From positions 372,001-436,000 of the forward strand of contig NZ_JAUFQG010000004.1 in NCBI RefSeq assembly GCF_030409605.1: 64,000 nt of DNA. Reading direction: 5' to 3'. The notes under the pieces were generated by a model that did no database searches, was not told the origin of the DNA, and was given only the letters and a program-made list of their open reading frames with translations. Shown here piece after piece: positions 17,043-25,238 of this stretch (position 1 is the first letter of the stretch; each line of letters starts with the position of its first letter). The translations under genes and the position numbers were made by a program. This DNA is from Simiduia curdlanivorans (lineage in GTDB: Bacteria > Pseudomonadota > Gammaproteobacteria > Pseudomonadales > Cellvibrionaceae).

Positions 17043-18554
17043 ATGAAAACCTTACGCCTGCACCCGCACGACAATTTATTGGTAGCGCTCGACGCGCTGC
17101 CTAAGGGCCTCGAACTAGATAAGGGCCTAAGGGCCTGCACAGACATTCCAAAAATGCACAAAGTGGCGAGCAAGGGCATCGCTGCCGGCGAGCAGATACT
17201 CAAGTATGGCCAGGTTATTGGTCAGGCCACACAGAGCATTGCCGCGGGCGAGCACATCCACACCCACAACTGCGCCATGGGCAACTTCGAGCGCGACTTT
17301 GCCTTTTGTAGCCAGACCCGCCCAACCCAATTCGTGCCGCCTGCGGCCAAGCGCCAATTTCAGGGCTACCATCGCCCCAGCGGTAAAGTTGGCACGCGCA
17401 ATTTTATCGCCCTGGTCACCACGGTTAATTGCTCGGCCACCGCCGCACGGCATATTGCCGAGCAGGCGCGCATTGGCCAACTACTTGATGGCTTTGACAA
17501 TATCGACGGCATAGTACCTTTGGTGCACAGCTCCGGCTGCGGCATGAACCCCAACAGCCGGGGCGGCCACATTCTTGCACGCACCCTAGCAGGCTACGCC
17601 GTACACCCGAACTTCGGCGGCGTGATTACTCTCGGCTTAGGCTGCGAAGCGATGCAACTGACGGAGCTAATGCGCAACTATGGCTTGGTAGAATCCGAAT
17701 TTTTCCGCGCCTACAACATTCAGGATGTAGACGGCACGGCGAAAGCCATAGACCACGGCCTGGGTATCATTCGCGAGATGCTGCCTAGGGTGAACGCGGT
17801 GAAACGCCAGGCCGCCGATGCCAGTCATCTCACCCTCGCCGTGCAATGCGGCGGCAGCGATGCCTTTTCCGGAATTACCGCCAACCCCTCTTTGGGTAAA
17901 GCGGCCGACACCCTCGTGGCTCAAGGAGGCACCGTGATTTATTCGGAAACCCCGGAAATTTACGGCGCCGAGCACCTGCTAACCCAGCGCGCCGAGACGC
18001 CAGAGAGCGCCCAAGCCATCGTCGATTTAATCAGCTGGTGGGAAAACTACACACTGATGAACGGGGTGGAACTAAACAACAACCCCTCGCCCGGCAACAA
18101 GGCCGGCGGCTTGACCACCATCCTCGAGAAATCCTTAGGCGCTATGGCGAAGGCCGGCTCCACTAACTTGCGCGCGGTGTATCAATACGCTGAACAGGTT
18201 AAAGAGAAAGGCATGGTGTTTATGGACAGCCCGGGCTTCGACCCTGTGTCTGTTACCGGCCAAGTGGCCTCGGGCGCCAATGTGGTGTGCTTCACCACCG
18301 GCCGCGGCTCGGCCTTCGGCCACAAACCCGTGCCGAGTTTAAAGCTTGCCAGCAACACGGCGCTGTACGAGCGCATGACCGGTGACATAGACATCAATTG
18401 TGGCAAAGCTATCGAGGGTGGCAGCTTAGAGGCCTCGGGCGAAGAGATTTTTGACACCATTTTGCGCGTCGCTTCGGGCGAGCGCACCAAGAGTGAACTG
18501 CTTGGCTATGGCGACAACGAATTCACCCCCTGGCCCATGGGCGCTGTGGTTTAA
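17043..18554 (+). CDS. uxaA: Altronate dehydratase
   Basis: UxaA family, 503 residues, cytoplasmic. Seen: SAF-like N-terminal part (LRLHPHDNLLVALDALPKG; HIHTHNCAMGNFERDFAFC), then GYHRPSGKVGTRNFIALVTTVNCSAT-type catalytic region, HSSGCGMNPNSRGG, GLGCEAMQ and VQCGGSDAFSGITANP. It dehydrates D-altronate to KDG. Single-chain length fits the E. coli type rather than split two-subunit forms. It stands alone, is divergent from GH28, and has an operator just upstream. Its expected partner UxaB is missing from the window. Confidence 0.93.
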   Translation: MKTLRLHPHDNLLVALDALPKGLELDKGLRACTDIPKMHKVASKGIAAGEQILKYGQVIGQATQSIAAGEHIHTHNCAMGNFERDFAFCSQTRPTQFVPPAAKRQFQGYHRPSGKVGTRNFIALVTTVNCSATAARHIAEQARIGQLLDGFDNIDGIVPLVHSSGCGMNPNSRGGHILARTLAGYAVHPNFGGVITLGLGCEAMQLTELMRNYGLVESEFFRAYNIQDVDGTAKAIDHGLGIIREMLPRVNAVKRQAADASHLTLAVQCGGSDAFSGITANPSLGKAADTLVAQGGTVIYSETPEIYGAEHLLTQRAETPESAQAIVDLISWWENYTLMNGVELNNNPSPGNKAGGLTTILEKSLGAMAKAGSTNLRAVYQYAEQVKEKGMVFMDSPGFDPVSVTGQVASGANVVCFTTGRGSAFGHKPVPSLKLASNTALYERMTGDIDINCGKAIEGGSLEASGEEIFDTILRVASGERTKSELLGYGDNEFTPWPMGAVV

Positions 18555-18598
18555 CCCGCGCCCAGCCAAGGCTAAGGCGCCCGCCTTAGCCATCATCT

Positions 18599-19609
18599 TC
18601 AGTGCTTGTTTAGCGGCCAAAGGGCCGCTTTTTTTCGCCATGCGGCCAAGTCCGCCTCAGGGTCCCAGCGACCATCAAACGCCCATTTGGCGCTCACTTC
18701 GACGGCGGGCATATTGTCTTGCGCCCAGGTCGGGATGGGCGAGCCATCGATCATTTGCGCGCCCCGAAAATAGCTGCGCTCACCCCAGCGGTTGGGCCTA
18801 TCGCGCGCCGGTTCTTCGGGGTAGGTTTTACGAAATATCGGCTGATCAGCGAGGCTTGGCGCGAAGCGAGGGTTCACTAACCAAAACTGAGCATCGTAGT
18901 GACGCCGACCCAGCTGAAAGCCCGGCTCGCCATCAAAGCTGGAGTCTACCACCACCAATTTTTGGCGCTCATCTCGCTCGCCGTCGTGCCACAAGGCGTA
19001 GCGAGCGCCGCGGGTATAGAAGCGACTGTTGGTGATATAGGCCCAACCGCGCGGGCACACCATGTCCACATAACCTTCGAAATAACAATTGCTGTGGTAG
19101 TACATACCCTCGTCTTTATCCCACAAACTGAGGGTGTCGGCGCCGCCGGCTACCAAGCGGCAATTGTCGGTAATGATGCGCGTGCCTCGCAACAGACGCA
19201 CCGCAAACTGGTGATCGTTATTGCCGGTTTCAAAACCGTAGCGATTTTCCACCGCAAGATCGAGCAGGGCTATGTCGCTGGCCGCGATGTTGACCGCCGC
19301 CGCACCCCAGTCAGTGCCGGTCTTGGCCACCCAATGCTCGCGTAATTTCGCCACACTGATGATGGTTTGTGTGGGGCCTGCGCCGACCAGCGCCAGCTGA
19401 TCGCGGGTGATGTACACAGTTTCTTGATAGCGCCCAGCGGCAATGTGAATAATCACCTGCCCCGCCACCGCCTCAGCCGCATCAATCGCCGCTTGAATGG
19501 TGCGAAATTGCGCTTGGGGCCCCACCGCGAAATGCGTTTGCGCCTGCACCTGAAAGACCCACAACCCCACTAAACTAATTGCCACACGGCACAAAAAGCA
19601 CCTACCCAT
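18599..19609 (-). CDS. CE8-type pectin methylesterase, atypical active site
   Basis: 336 residues with a Sec signal peptide (VGLWVFQVQAQTHF) and the beta-helix of carbohydrate esterase family 8: FRTIQAAIDAA, GRYQETVYI, HQFAVRLLRG, GYVDMVCPRGWAYI and the end segment QLGRRHYDAQFWLVN. The family's QDTL is ADTL here and GxVDFIFG is GYVDMVCP. The Asp of the second motif and the Arg of LGR are kept, but the oxyanion-hole Gln is not seen at its usual place. It probably acts on methylated galacturonan in the periplasm, perhaps on oligomers, but activity should not be taken for granted. It is convergent with uxaA. Confidence 0.78.
   Translation of the reverse strand: MGRCFLCRVAISLVGLWVFQVQAQTHFAVGPQAQFRTIQAAIDAAEAVAGQVIIHIAAGRYQETVYITRDQLALVGAGPTQTIISVAKLREHWVAKTGTDWGAAAVNIAASDIALLDLAVENRYGFETGNNDHQFAVRLLRGTRIITDNCRLVAGGADTLSLWDKDEGMYYHSNCYFEGYVDMVCPRGWAYITNSRFYTRGARYALWHDGERDERQKLVVVDSSFDGEPGFQLGRRHYDAQFWLVNPRFAPSLADQPIFRKTYPEEPARDRPNRWGERSYFRGAQMIDGSPIPTWAQDNMPAVEVSAKWAFDGRWDPEADLAAWRKKAALWPLNKH
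18612..18635 (+). terminator. uxaA terminator inside the CE8 3' end
   Basis: AGCGGCC / GGCCGCT stem followed by a run of seven T, 58 bp after the uxaA stop. It overlaps the last codons of the convergent esterase gene. Confidence 0.75.
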
Positions 19610-19661
19610 AGACTCGTCCTCGCCGTTGCACCAATCTCAAACAGGATGTTAGTATAGCCAT

Positions 19662-19696
19662 TTGGTCTTACCAATAAAGATAATTTTGTAAGACCA
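19662..19696. promoter_or_regulatory. Tandem GntR/FadR-type operators, TRAP genes
   Basis: Perfect palindrome TTGGTCTTACCAA (19662-19674) and a second copy with one mismatch, TTGTAAGACCA (19686-19696). They lie between the divergent CE8 and dctP genes. Confidence 0.72.
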
Positions 19697-19722
19697 CAAT
19701 ACTAACAATAATGGAGTGCAGC

Positions 19723-20697
19723 ATGTACCGACTTTTAGCCCTAATGGCCGCGCTTTGCGCCATCGGTGGCCTTCTGGGCTGCAAAGCCAACAGCGATAAG
19801 GTGGTTTTGAAGCTCGGCCACACACTTGACGCCGGCCACCCCGTGCACAGAGCCATGCTGGTGATGAACGAACGCTTGGTGGAAATCTCCGGCGGCACCA
19901 TGCGGATAGATCTCTACCCCAGTGGCCAACTGGGCTCTGAGCGGGAAATGATGGAGCTGTTACAAATCGGTAGCCTCGCCATGACCAAGGTGTCTACCAG
20001 CCCCATGGAAAACTTTGTCCCTGAAATGAAAATTTTCAGCCTGCCCTATGTATTCCGCGATCAAGACCATTTTTGGCGCATGCTGGAAAGCGACTTAGGT
20101 CAAAACCTACTGGTTGCGGGTGAAAAAGTTCGGTTGCGCGGCTTAGTCTATTACGACGCCGGCAGCCGCAGCTTTTACACCACGAATAAAGCTATCCATG
20201 CACCTGACGATCTCAAAAGCTTAAAGATCCGAGTGCAAAAAAGCCAAACCTCGGTCGCCATGATAGACGCCTTGGGTGGCTCGGCCACACCGATTTCATG
20301 GGGCGAGCTCTACACCGCACTGCAACAAGGTGTGGTGGATGGCGCCGAGAATAATCCACCCAGCTTCTACCGCTCCAAACATTATGAAGTGAGCAAATAC
20401 TACACCTTAGATGAACACACCTACGTACCCGATATGCTCATCATCAGCGCACATATTTGGCATAACTTAACGCAACAGCAACAGCAGTGGTTGCAACAAG
20501 CGGCCGATGAATCCGTCGCCGTACAGCGCCGACTCTGGGCTCAGGATACCGCCGAGGCGCTGCGCGAAGTAGAAGCCGCTGGGGTGCAAATTATCTACCC
20601 CGACAAGACGCTGTTTGCCGATAAAGTGCAACACATGCACACCGAACTCAAGGGCAGCTCCCTTGAAGTACTGCTCAACAAAATTCATTCGCTGTAA
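19723..20697 (+). CDS. dctP: TRAP transporter solute-binding protein (DctP)
   Basis: Periplasmic binding protein of about 324 residues. The start at 19723 follows GGAGTG and gives a lipoprotein-like signal ending GGLLGCKA, so it may be lipid-anchored. Family features: LKLGHTLDAGHPVHRAM, MRIDLYPSGQLGSEREMMEL, LPYVFRDQDHF, KIRVQKSQTSVAMIDALGGSATPISWGELYTALQQGVVDGAENNP (the Arg that binds the substrate carboxylate lies in KIRVQ). It would capture galacturonate, glucuronate or short uronates. First gene of dctPQM, under two operators. Confidence 0.92.
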   Translation: MYRLLALMAALCAIGGLLGCKANSDKVVLKLGHTLDAGHPVHRAMLVMNERLVEISGGTMRIDLYPSGQLGSEREMMELLQIGSLAMTKVSTSPMENFVPEMKIFSLPYVFRDQDHFWRMLESDLGQNLLVAGEKVRLRGLVYYDAGSRSFYTTNKAIHAPDDLKSLKIRVQKSQTSVAMIDALGGSATPISWGELYTALQQGVVDGAENNPPSFYRSKHYEVSKYYTLDEHTYVPDMLIISAHIWHNLTQQQQQWLQQAADESVAVQRRLWAQDTAEALREVEAAGVQIIYPDKTLFADKVQHMHTELKGSSLEVLLNKIHSL

Positions 20698-20707
20698 GGG
20701 GTGACAT

Positions 20708-21196
20708 GTGAAGAACGCCTTAAAAATAATTGACGCAAGTTTGTACCTTGCGCTGGCACTTTTAATGACCGCTATCGTGTTAGACGTGAGCTGGCAGGTG
20801 ATCACGCGCTTCGTGATGACCAAGCCCAGCTCCTTCACAGAAGAACTCGCCGGCTTCTTATTGATTTGGATTGGTATCTTAGGCGCTGCTTACGCTTTTC
20901 GATTAAAAGCACATCTCGGGCTAGACCTAGTGACCGCTAAATTGACCGGCAGGCGCGCGCAAGTGATCGAAATTATTGGCTGGGCCGTGTGCTTCTTATT
21001 CAGCGCCGCCGTGATGGTGTACGGCGGCTTACGCCTTGTTCTATTAACCCTAGAGCTGAATCAAGTTTCCGCCGCTTTGGGCGTGAAGATGGGTTATGTC
21101 TATTGCGCCGTACCACTGAGCGGCCTGCTGATTTGTTTATACAGCCTCGTTTTTATTGCCGAAGCCTTTGGCCACCGCCAAAGCCAGCCCACTTAA
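20708..21196 (+). CDS. dctQ: TRAP transporter small permease (DctQ)
   Basis: 162 residues with four membrane segments, typical of DctQ (ITRFVMTKPSSFTEELAGFLLIWIGILGAA-type core). The start is GTG at 20708 after AAGGGGTG; an ATG two bases earlier is followed at once by a stop. It follows dctP by 10 bp and links the binding protein to the large permease in the inner membrane. Confidence 0.9.
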   Translation: MKNALKIIDASLYLALALLMTAIVLDVSWQVITRFVMTKPSSFTEELAGFLLIWIGILGAAYAFRLKAHLGLDLVTAKLTGRRAQVIEIIGWAVCFLFSAAVMVYGGLRLVLLTLELNQVSAALGVKMGYVYCAVPLSGLLICLYSLVFIAEAFGHRQSQPT

Positions 21197-21214
21197 TTTC
21201 GAACCGAGAAGATC

Positions 21215-22513
21215 ATGGAACTCACTGTACTGGTATTACTTATTAGCTTCGTTGTCTTACTGTTTATCAACGTGCCGATTTCTATTTGCATTGGTGTGGC
21301 TACTTTGCTAACCATGCTTTTTACCATCGATGGCGGCCCGGCCGTCACCACTATTGCCCAGCGCATGGCCGGTGGCATTGAAAGTTTTTCCCTACTCGCC
21401 ATTCCGTTTTTTATTCTCTCGGGCATGCTGATGGGGCAAGGCGGTATTGCGCGGCGCTTGATCAATTTCGCCAAAGTCCTTATCGGCATGCTGCCCGGTG
21501 GATTGGCCTATGTGAACGTTGTCGCTTGCGCTTTGTTTGGCGCTATTTCAGGTTCGGCGGTAGCGGCAACCAGTGCCATTGGCGGCTTCATGATCCCCAT
21601 TATGAACAAAGAGGGTTACGACAAAGGTTTTAATGCCGCCGTAACAGTCGCCTCCTCTACCTCGGGCATGCTGATTCCGCCCTCCAATATTCTTATTGTG
21701 TATTCATTGGCCAGCGGCGGTGTTTCCATAGCCGCACTGTTTATTGCTGGTTATGTACCGGGTATTTTAATTGCGCTCTCACTCATGGCCGTGTGTGGTA
21801 TTTGGGCGAAAATCAAAGGCTATCCTGTGGGCGAGCGCACCAGCTTCAAAGACAGCGTGAAAATTGCCTTCGACGCCATTCCGAGCTTATTTCTCATTTT
21901 TCTTATTATCGGCGGTATTGTTGGCGGCTACTTCACCGCCACCGAGGCCAGCGCTATTGCAGTGCTCTATTCCTTCGCCCTATCAGTTTTGATATATCGC
22001 GAGGTGAAAATCATCCAAGTGCCCGACATATTGGTGAAATCTGCGGTCACAACAGCCATCGTCATGTTTCTAATTGGCACCTCCACCGCAATGTCGTGGA
22101 TTTTATCCTACGAAAATATTCCCCAATCGATCAGCGATGCCATGATGGCCTTAAGCGACAACCCCATCATTATATTACTCACCATTAATTTGATTTTACT
22201 GGCCGTAGGTATCTTCATGGATATGACACCGGCGGTATTAATTTTTACGCCCATCTTCCTGCCCGTGGTTACCGCCCTAGGCATGTCGCCTTTGCACTTC
22301 GGTATTATGATGGTGCTGAATTTATGTATCGGCCTGTGTACGCCACCGGTGGGTAGTGTGCTCTTTGTGGGTGCGAGTATCGCCAAAATCAGTATCGCTA
22401 AACTCATTAAGCCACTGCTACCTATGTATGCGGCGATGTTTTTGGTTTTACTGCTGGTTACTTTTATTCCAGCACTATCCGAGTTTTTACCCAAGGCTTT
22501 CGGCCTTTACTAA
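21215..22513 (+). CDS. dctM: TRAP transporter large permease (DctM)
   Basis: 432 residues, about twelve membrane segments, inner-membrane secondary transporter subunit. Seen: LFINVPISICIGVATLL, ISGSAVAATSAIGGFMIPIM, SSTSGMLIPPSNILIVYS and LCIGLCTPPVGSVLFVG, all characteristic of DctM. Sodium-coupled uptake of uronates is expected from the family and context. Same operon as dctPQ; the CE12 gene follows after 44 bp. Confidence 0.92.
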   Translation: MELTVLVLLISFVVLLFINVPISICIGVATLLTMLFTIDGGPAVTTIAQRMAGGIESFSLLAIPFFILSGMLMGQGGIARRLINFAKVLIGMLPGGLAYVNVVACALFGAISGSAVAATSAIGGFMIPIMNKEGYDKGFNAAVTVASSTSGMLIPPSNILIVYSLASGGVSIAALFIAGYVPGILIALSLMAVCGIWAKIKGYPVGERTSFKDSVKIAFDAIPSLFLIFLIIGGIVGGYFTATEASAIAVLYSFALSVLIYREVKIIQVPDILVKSAVTTAIVMFLIGTSTAMSWILSYENIPQSISDAMMALSDNPIIILLTINLILLAVGIFMDMTPAVLIFTPIFLPVVTALGMSPLHFGIMMVLNLCIGLCTPPVGSVLFVGASIAKISIAKLIKPLLPMYAAMFLVLLLVTFIPALSEFLPKAFGLY

Positions 22514-22557
22514 GCGTTAAACAATGATGACGCGCCGGTTTTAATGGAGATAACATC

Positions 22558-23322
22558 ATGAAAAAAATTAAGTTTCGCTGGCTTTTAGCCCTCGCGTTTT
22601 TCCTCCTACCATTAACCGGTACGGCTAATCCGATGACGCTACACATGGCCGGCGACTCGACCATGGCCGAGAAAGACGTTAAAGATTACCCAGAAACCGG
22701 TTGGGGCCAACCCTTTAGCGTCTTTTTTGACGAGCAAGTGCGGGTGATCAACTACGCTAAAAATGGCCGCAGCACGCGCACTTTTATTGGCGAAGGGCGC
22801 TGGCAAACACTCATTGACGCCGTAGCGCCCGGTGACTATGTGTTTATCCAGTTTGGCCATAACGATGAATCCAAGAACAAGCAAGATCGCTACACCTCAC
22901 CCGAGCAGTTTTATAATAACCTCGCGAATTTCGTACAAGATACCCGAGCCAAAAAAGCCATACCTATCCTGTTAACGCCCGTTACACGACGCTATTTTAA
23001 TGGCAGCGAGATAAAAGAAACTCACGCGCAATACTCAGCGCTTACCCGTAAACTGGCACTTGAAGAGAAGGTTGTGCTTATCGACATGGACACCCTGACA
23101 CGCGCTCATTTCAGCGCCCAGGGCGATGAAGCCTCCAAGCTACGCTTTATGCATTTAGCCCCCGGCTTACACCCGAACTACCCCAAAGGCGTTACCGATG
23201 ACACCCACTTCAATGAGCTGGGCGCACGCGAAGCGGCACAATTGGTGCTGCAAGATTTAAAGCGCCAGGGTCATCCACTCGCACAGCGCTTGCGCGCGCC
23301 CGATCCCAAGCATTTACAATAG
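22558..23322 (+). CDS. CE12 rhamnogalacturonan/pectin acetylesterase
   Basis: SGNH hydrolase of 254 residues with a Sec signal (LALAFFLLPLTGTANP). Blocks: MAGDSTMAEK with the nucleophile Ser, NYAKNGRSTRTF, FIQFGHNDESK and GVTDDTHFNELGA with the catalytic Asp/His pair; these define CE12. It removes acetyl groups from rhamnogalacturonan or homogalacturonan so that lyases can act, probably in the periplasm. It closes the dctPQM operon. Confidence 0.9.
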   Translation: MKKIKFRWLLALAFFLLPLTGTANPMTLHMAGDSTMAEKDVKDYPETGWGQPFSVFFDEQVRVINYAKNGRSTRTFIGEGRWQTLIDAVAPGDYVFIQFGHNDESKNKQDRYTSPEQFYNNLANFVQDTRAKKAIPILLTPVTRRYFNGSEIKETHAQYSALTRKLALEEKVVLIDMDTLTRAHFSAQGDEASKLRFMHLAPGLHPNYPKGVTDDTHFNELGAREAAQLVLQDLKRQGHPLAQRLRAPDPKHLQ

Positions 23323-23339
23323 TGCCGCACAACGGCACT
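23321..23339. terminator. Bidirectional-looking hairpin between convergent genes
   Basis: AGTGCCG CACAA CGGCACT, lying between the CE12 stop and the PL1 stop. The T-run on the plus strand is poor (TTAGGTTTTAG). Confidence 0.5.
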
Positions 23340-23348
23340 GCTTAGGTT

Positions 23349-24650
23349 TTAGTGTTCGAGGCTAGGTAGACGTTCAAAGCTCGACAACCATGCGTCAATG
23401 TTATCGGTTGGCACGTCTAGCTTTCGATAGCGGGTTGGGTATTGAGGGTAGCCACCCACCTCAGTTTGGCTGTCGATAATTTTTCCTGTGCGATTCACTA
23501 CCGACGCAATAATGCGCTGGTCTATTGGGTCCCTATCCCAGGGCCTTGCTCCCACAGACTTTAGCAAGTGAAATTCCACATCAGATACTGGCATTACTTC
23601 TAAGCCAACTGGCCACACTGGCGGTTTTGTTAATAGATTAATTTGCCCCTGCGCTGGCGGCATGGCTTTTTCGTCCAAGTTGAGCACTTGGTTGTCGTGC
23701 AAAAACACATCGCCTTGATAAGCAACCAAGGGTAAATCTGAATAGCTGCTCTGTCCGTACAGCAATCGATTGCCAACCACTGCCAGGCGCGGATTTTTTG
23801 GCGTAAATGCAGACTGCTGATATTCCTCGCTGATGAACCCCACTTGCACGGCCGCGTTACCCAAGTCGTACATAAGGTTGTTTACCACCACACCGGATGT
23901 GTGACCTTTAAAATACGGATTGCGCCTATCGTTATGCGCAAAAAGATTACCAATAACTGCAACCTCCTGAATAAAATCGTGAACTAATAATCCCTTCGAA
24001 TGCTTGCCCTTTTTGTGCGTGGCAGCATCCAAGGCTTCGGCAATAATGGAATGGCTAAAGGTAATGCGCTTCGCCGTAAAATCGTGGCCTTTGTCGCGCG
24101 GGCCGGAGGCCGATAAGTTTTCATCCACGGCCCAAGAGATAGAACAATGATCGATGTGCACATCGTGCGCCAAGGCGCCCGATACTGAAATGCCATCTGG
24201 GTCCCATCCGGATCGCGCCGGCTCATGATTATCGCCAGGCCGCACGGCAATATGCCGGATGCGGACGTTATGGGTTTTTACCGAAATGCCACCGCGAATC
24301 AAGGTAACACCCGGTGAAGGTGCAGTCTCGCCCGCAACAGTGACGAAAGGCGATTCAACCACGAGGGTACTTTTTTTCAGATCGATAACACCGCCCACCT
24401 CAAACACAATGATGCGCGGATAAGATTGCGCTAGCGCCCAGCGCAATGATCCAGCGCCGTCACCGTTGGTGTTGGTAACTTTTATCACTTGGCCGCCGGC
24501 GCCGCCAGGTGTATCCATGCCAAAGCCGCGCACCGACGCCAAGTTGAGATCGGCGGCGCAGGCGCTGTGGCCAAACAGAATCAGACCGAATACAATTTTT
24601 ACCACAACCCAGCTTCGCAAAATTTTAGCTAAAGATTCAGACATTGACAT
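23349..24650 (-). CDS. PL1 pectate lyase (single domain)
   Basis: About 433 residues from ATG 24650 with a signal peptide (VVVKIVFGLILFGHSACAADL). Right-handed beta-helix lyase: RGFGMDTPGGAGGQVIKVTN, AGSLRWALAQSYPRIIVFEVGG, VRIRHIAVRPGD, DPDGISVSGALAHDVHIDHCSISWAVDENLS-type calcium region and HNDRRNPYFKGHTSGVVVNN. It cleaves polygalacturonate by beta-elimination. A longer frame up to 24713 would run into the palindromic repeat upstream and hide the signal, so the shorter start is used; ATG 24644 is also possible. No operator is seen directly before it, so it may be read from the upstream operon. Confidence 0.85.
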   Translation of the reverse strand: MSMSESLAKILRSWVVVKIVFGLILFGHSACAADLNLASVRGFGMDTPGGAGGQVIKVTNTNGDGAGSLRWALAQSYPRIIVFEVGGVIDLKKSTLVVESPFVTVAGETAPSPGVTLIRGGISVKTHNVRIRHIAVRPGDNHEPARSGWDPDGISVSGALAHDVHIDHCSISWAVDENLSASGPRDKGHDFTAKRITFSHSIIAEALDAATHKKGKHSKGLLVHDFIQEVAVIGNLFAHNDRRNPYFKGHTSGVVVNNLMYDLGNAAVQVGFISEEYQQSAFTPKNPRLAVVGNRLLYGQSSYSDLPLVAYQGDVFLHDNQVLNLDEKAMPPAQGQINLLTKPPVWPVGLEVMPVSDVEFHLLKSVGARPWDRDPIDQRIIASVVNRTGKIIDSQTEVGGYPQYPTRYRKLDVPTDNIDAWLSSFERLPSLEH

Positions 24651-24665
24651 GGCACTCTCTCTACT

Positions 24666-24785
24666 GGTGCGGAAAGAAAGAATACCTGTCTCTCTCAGGA
24701 CCGTCGCCGCCAAGGATGGCGGCGCAGAGCTACATGGATGTATTCATGCGTGTCCTGATAGGGACAGGTTTTCTTTCCAAGCACC
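24666..24785. repeat. Palindromic repeat element, copy B
   Basis: Inverted arms 24666-24701 (GGTGCGGAAAGAAAG...CTCAGGAC) and 24752-24785 (GTCCTGATAGGGACAGG...AAGCACC) enclose a core with a hairpin GCCGCC AAGGAT GGCGGC and CTACATGGATGTATTCA. The core matches copy A at 2805-3069 in the other orientation, but the arms of the two copies are unrelated in sequence. It lies immediately upstream of the PL1 start. Confidence 0.75.
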
Positions 24786-24828
24786 TTGTTAGTAAGGTGG
24801 GCGATAGCTGCGAAAATAAATGTGCCGC

Positions 24829-25215
24829 TCACGACAACATGGGCATGCCGCGTTTACACAATTGAATGGAAAAGCCCCACGGGTCTTTTAACATTTTCAA
24901 ATGCGAACCATCCTTGAGTTTTACGTCGTCCACTTCGCGCGCACCGACGCCAATTAAACGTTGTGCATCCAACTCCGGATCGGTAGAAACAAAAGCAAGA
25001 TGAACCAACAACGGGTCCATCCCTTGGTAATCGGGCACTTGATCGGCAGGGTTACAATATATTTCAATCATCACTTGCCCTGAACTATCGGCTAAAAAGT
25101 GAGTGTGTGGCGCCTGCGTGAATTTATGTTTTACGGTAAAGTTCAAATGCTCACAGTACCAAGCCGCGATGGCGATTGGATCGAGCACATTAAATGCAAA
25201 ATGTTCTATTTTCAT
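24829..25215 (-). CDS. VOC (glyoxalase/dioxygenase-fold) protein
   Basis: 128 residues, no signal peptide. Two beta-alpha-beta-beta-beta units typical of the VOC superfamily: MKIEHFAFNVLDPIAIAAWY and LLVHLAFVSTDPELDAQRL...HLKMLKDPWGFSIQLCKR. His5 and the His of LLVHLAF could bind metal; the Glu usually found in the last strand is Gln here. It lies 24 bp after the PL10 gene in the same orientation. No substrate can be named; given its place and the lack of kdgF, a role in converting the unsaturated monouronate is a speculation. Confidence 0.72.
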   Translation of the reverse strand: MKIEHFAFNVLDPIAIAAWYCEHLNFTVKHKFTQAPHTHFLADSSGQVMIEIYCNPADQVPDYQGMDPLLVHLAFVSTDPELDAQRLIGVGAREVDDVKLKDGSHLKMLKDPWGFSIQLCKRGMPMLS

Positions 25216-25238
25216 AATTAAGTCGGTGAACTAGCACC

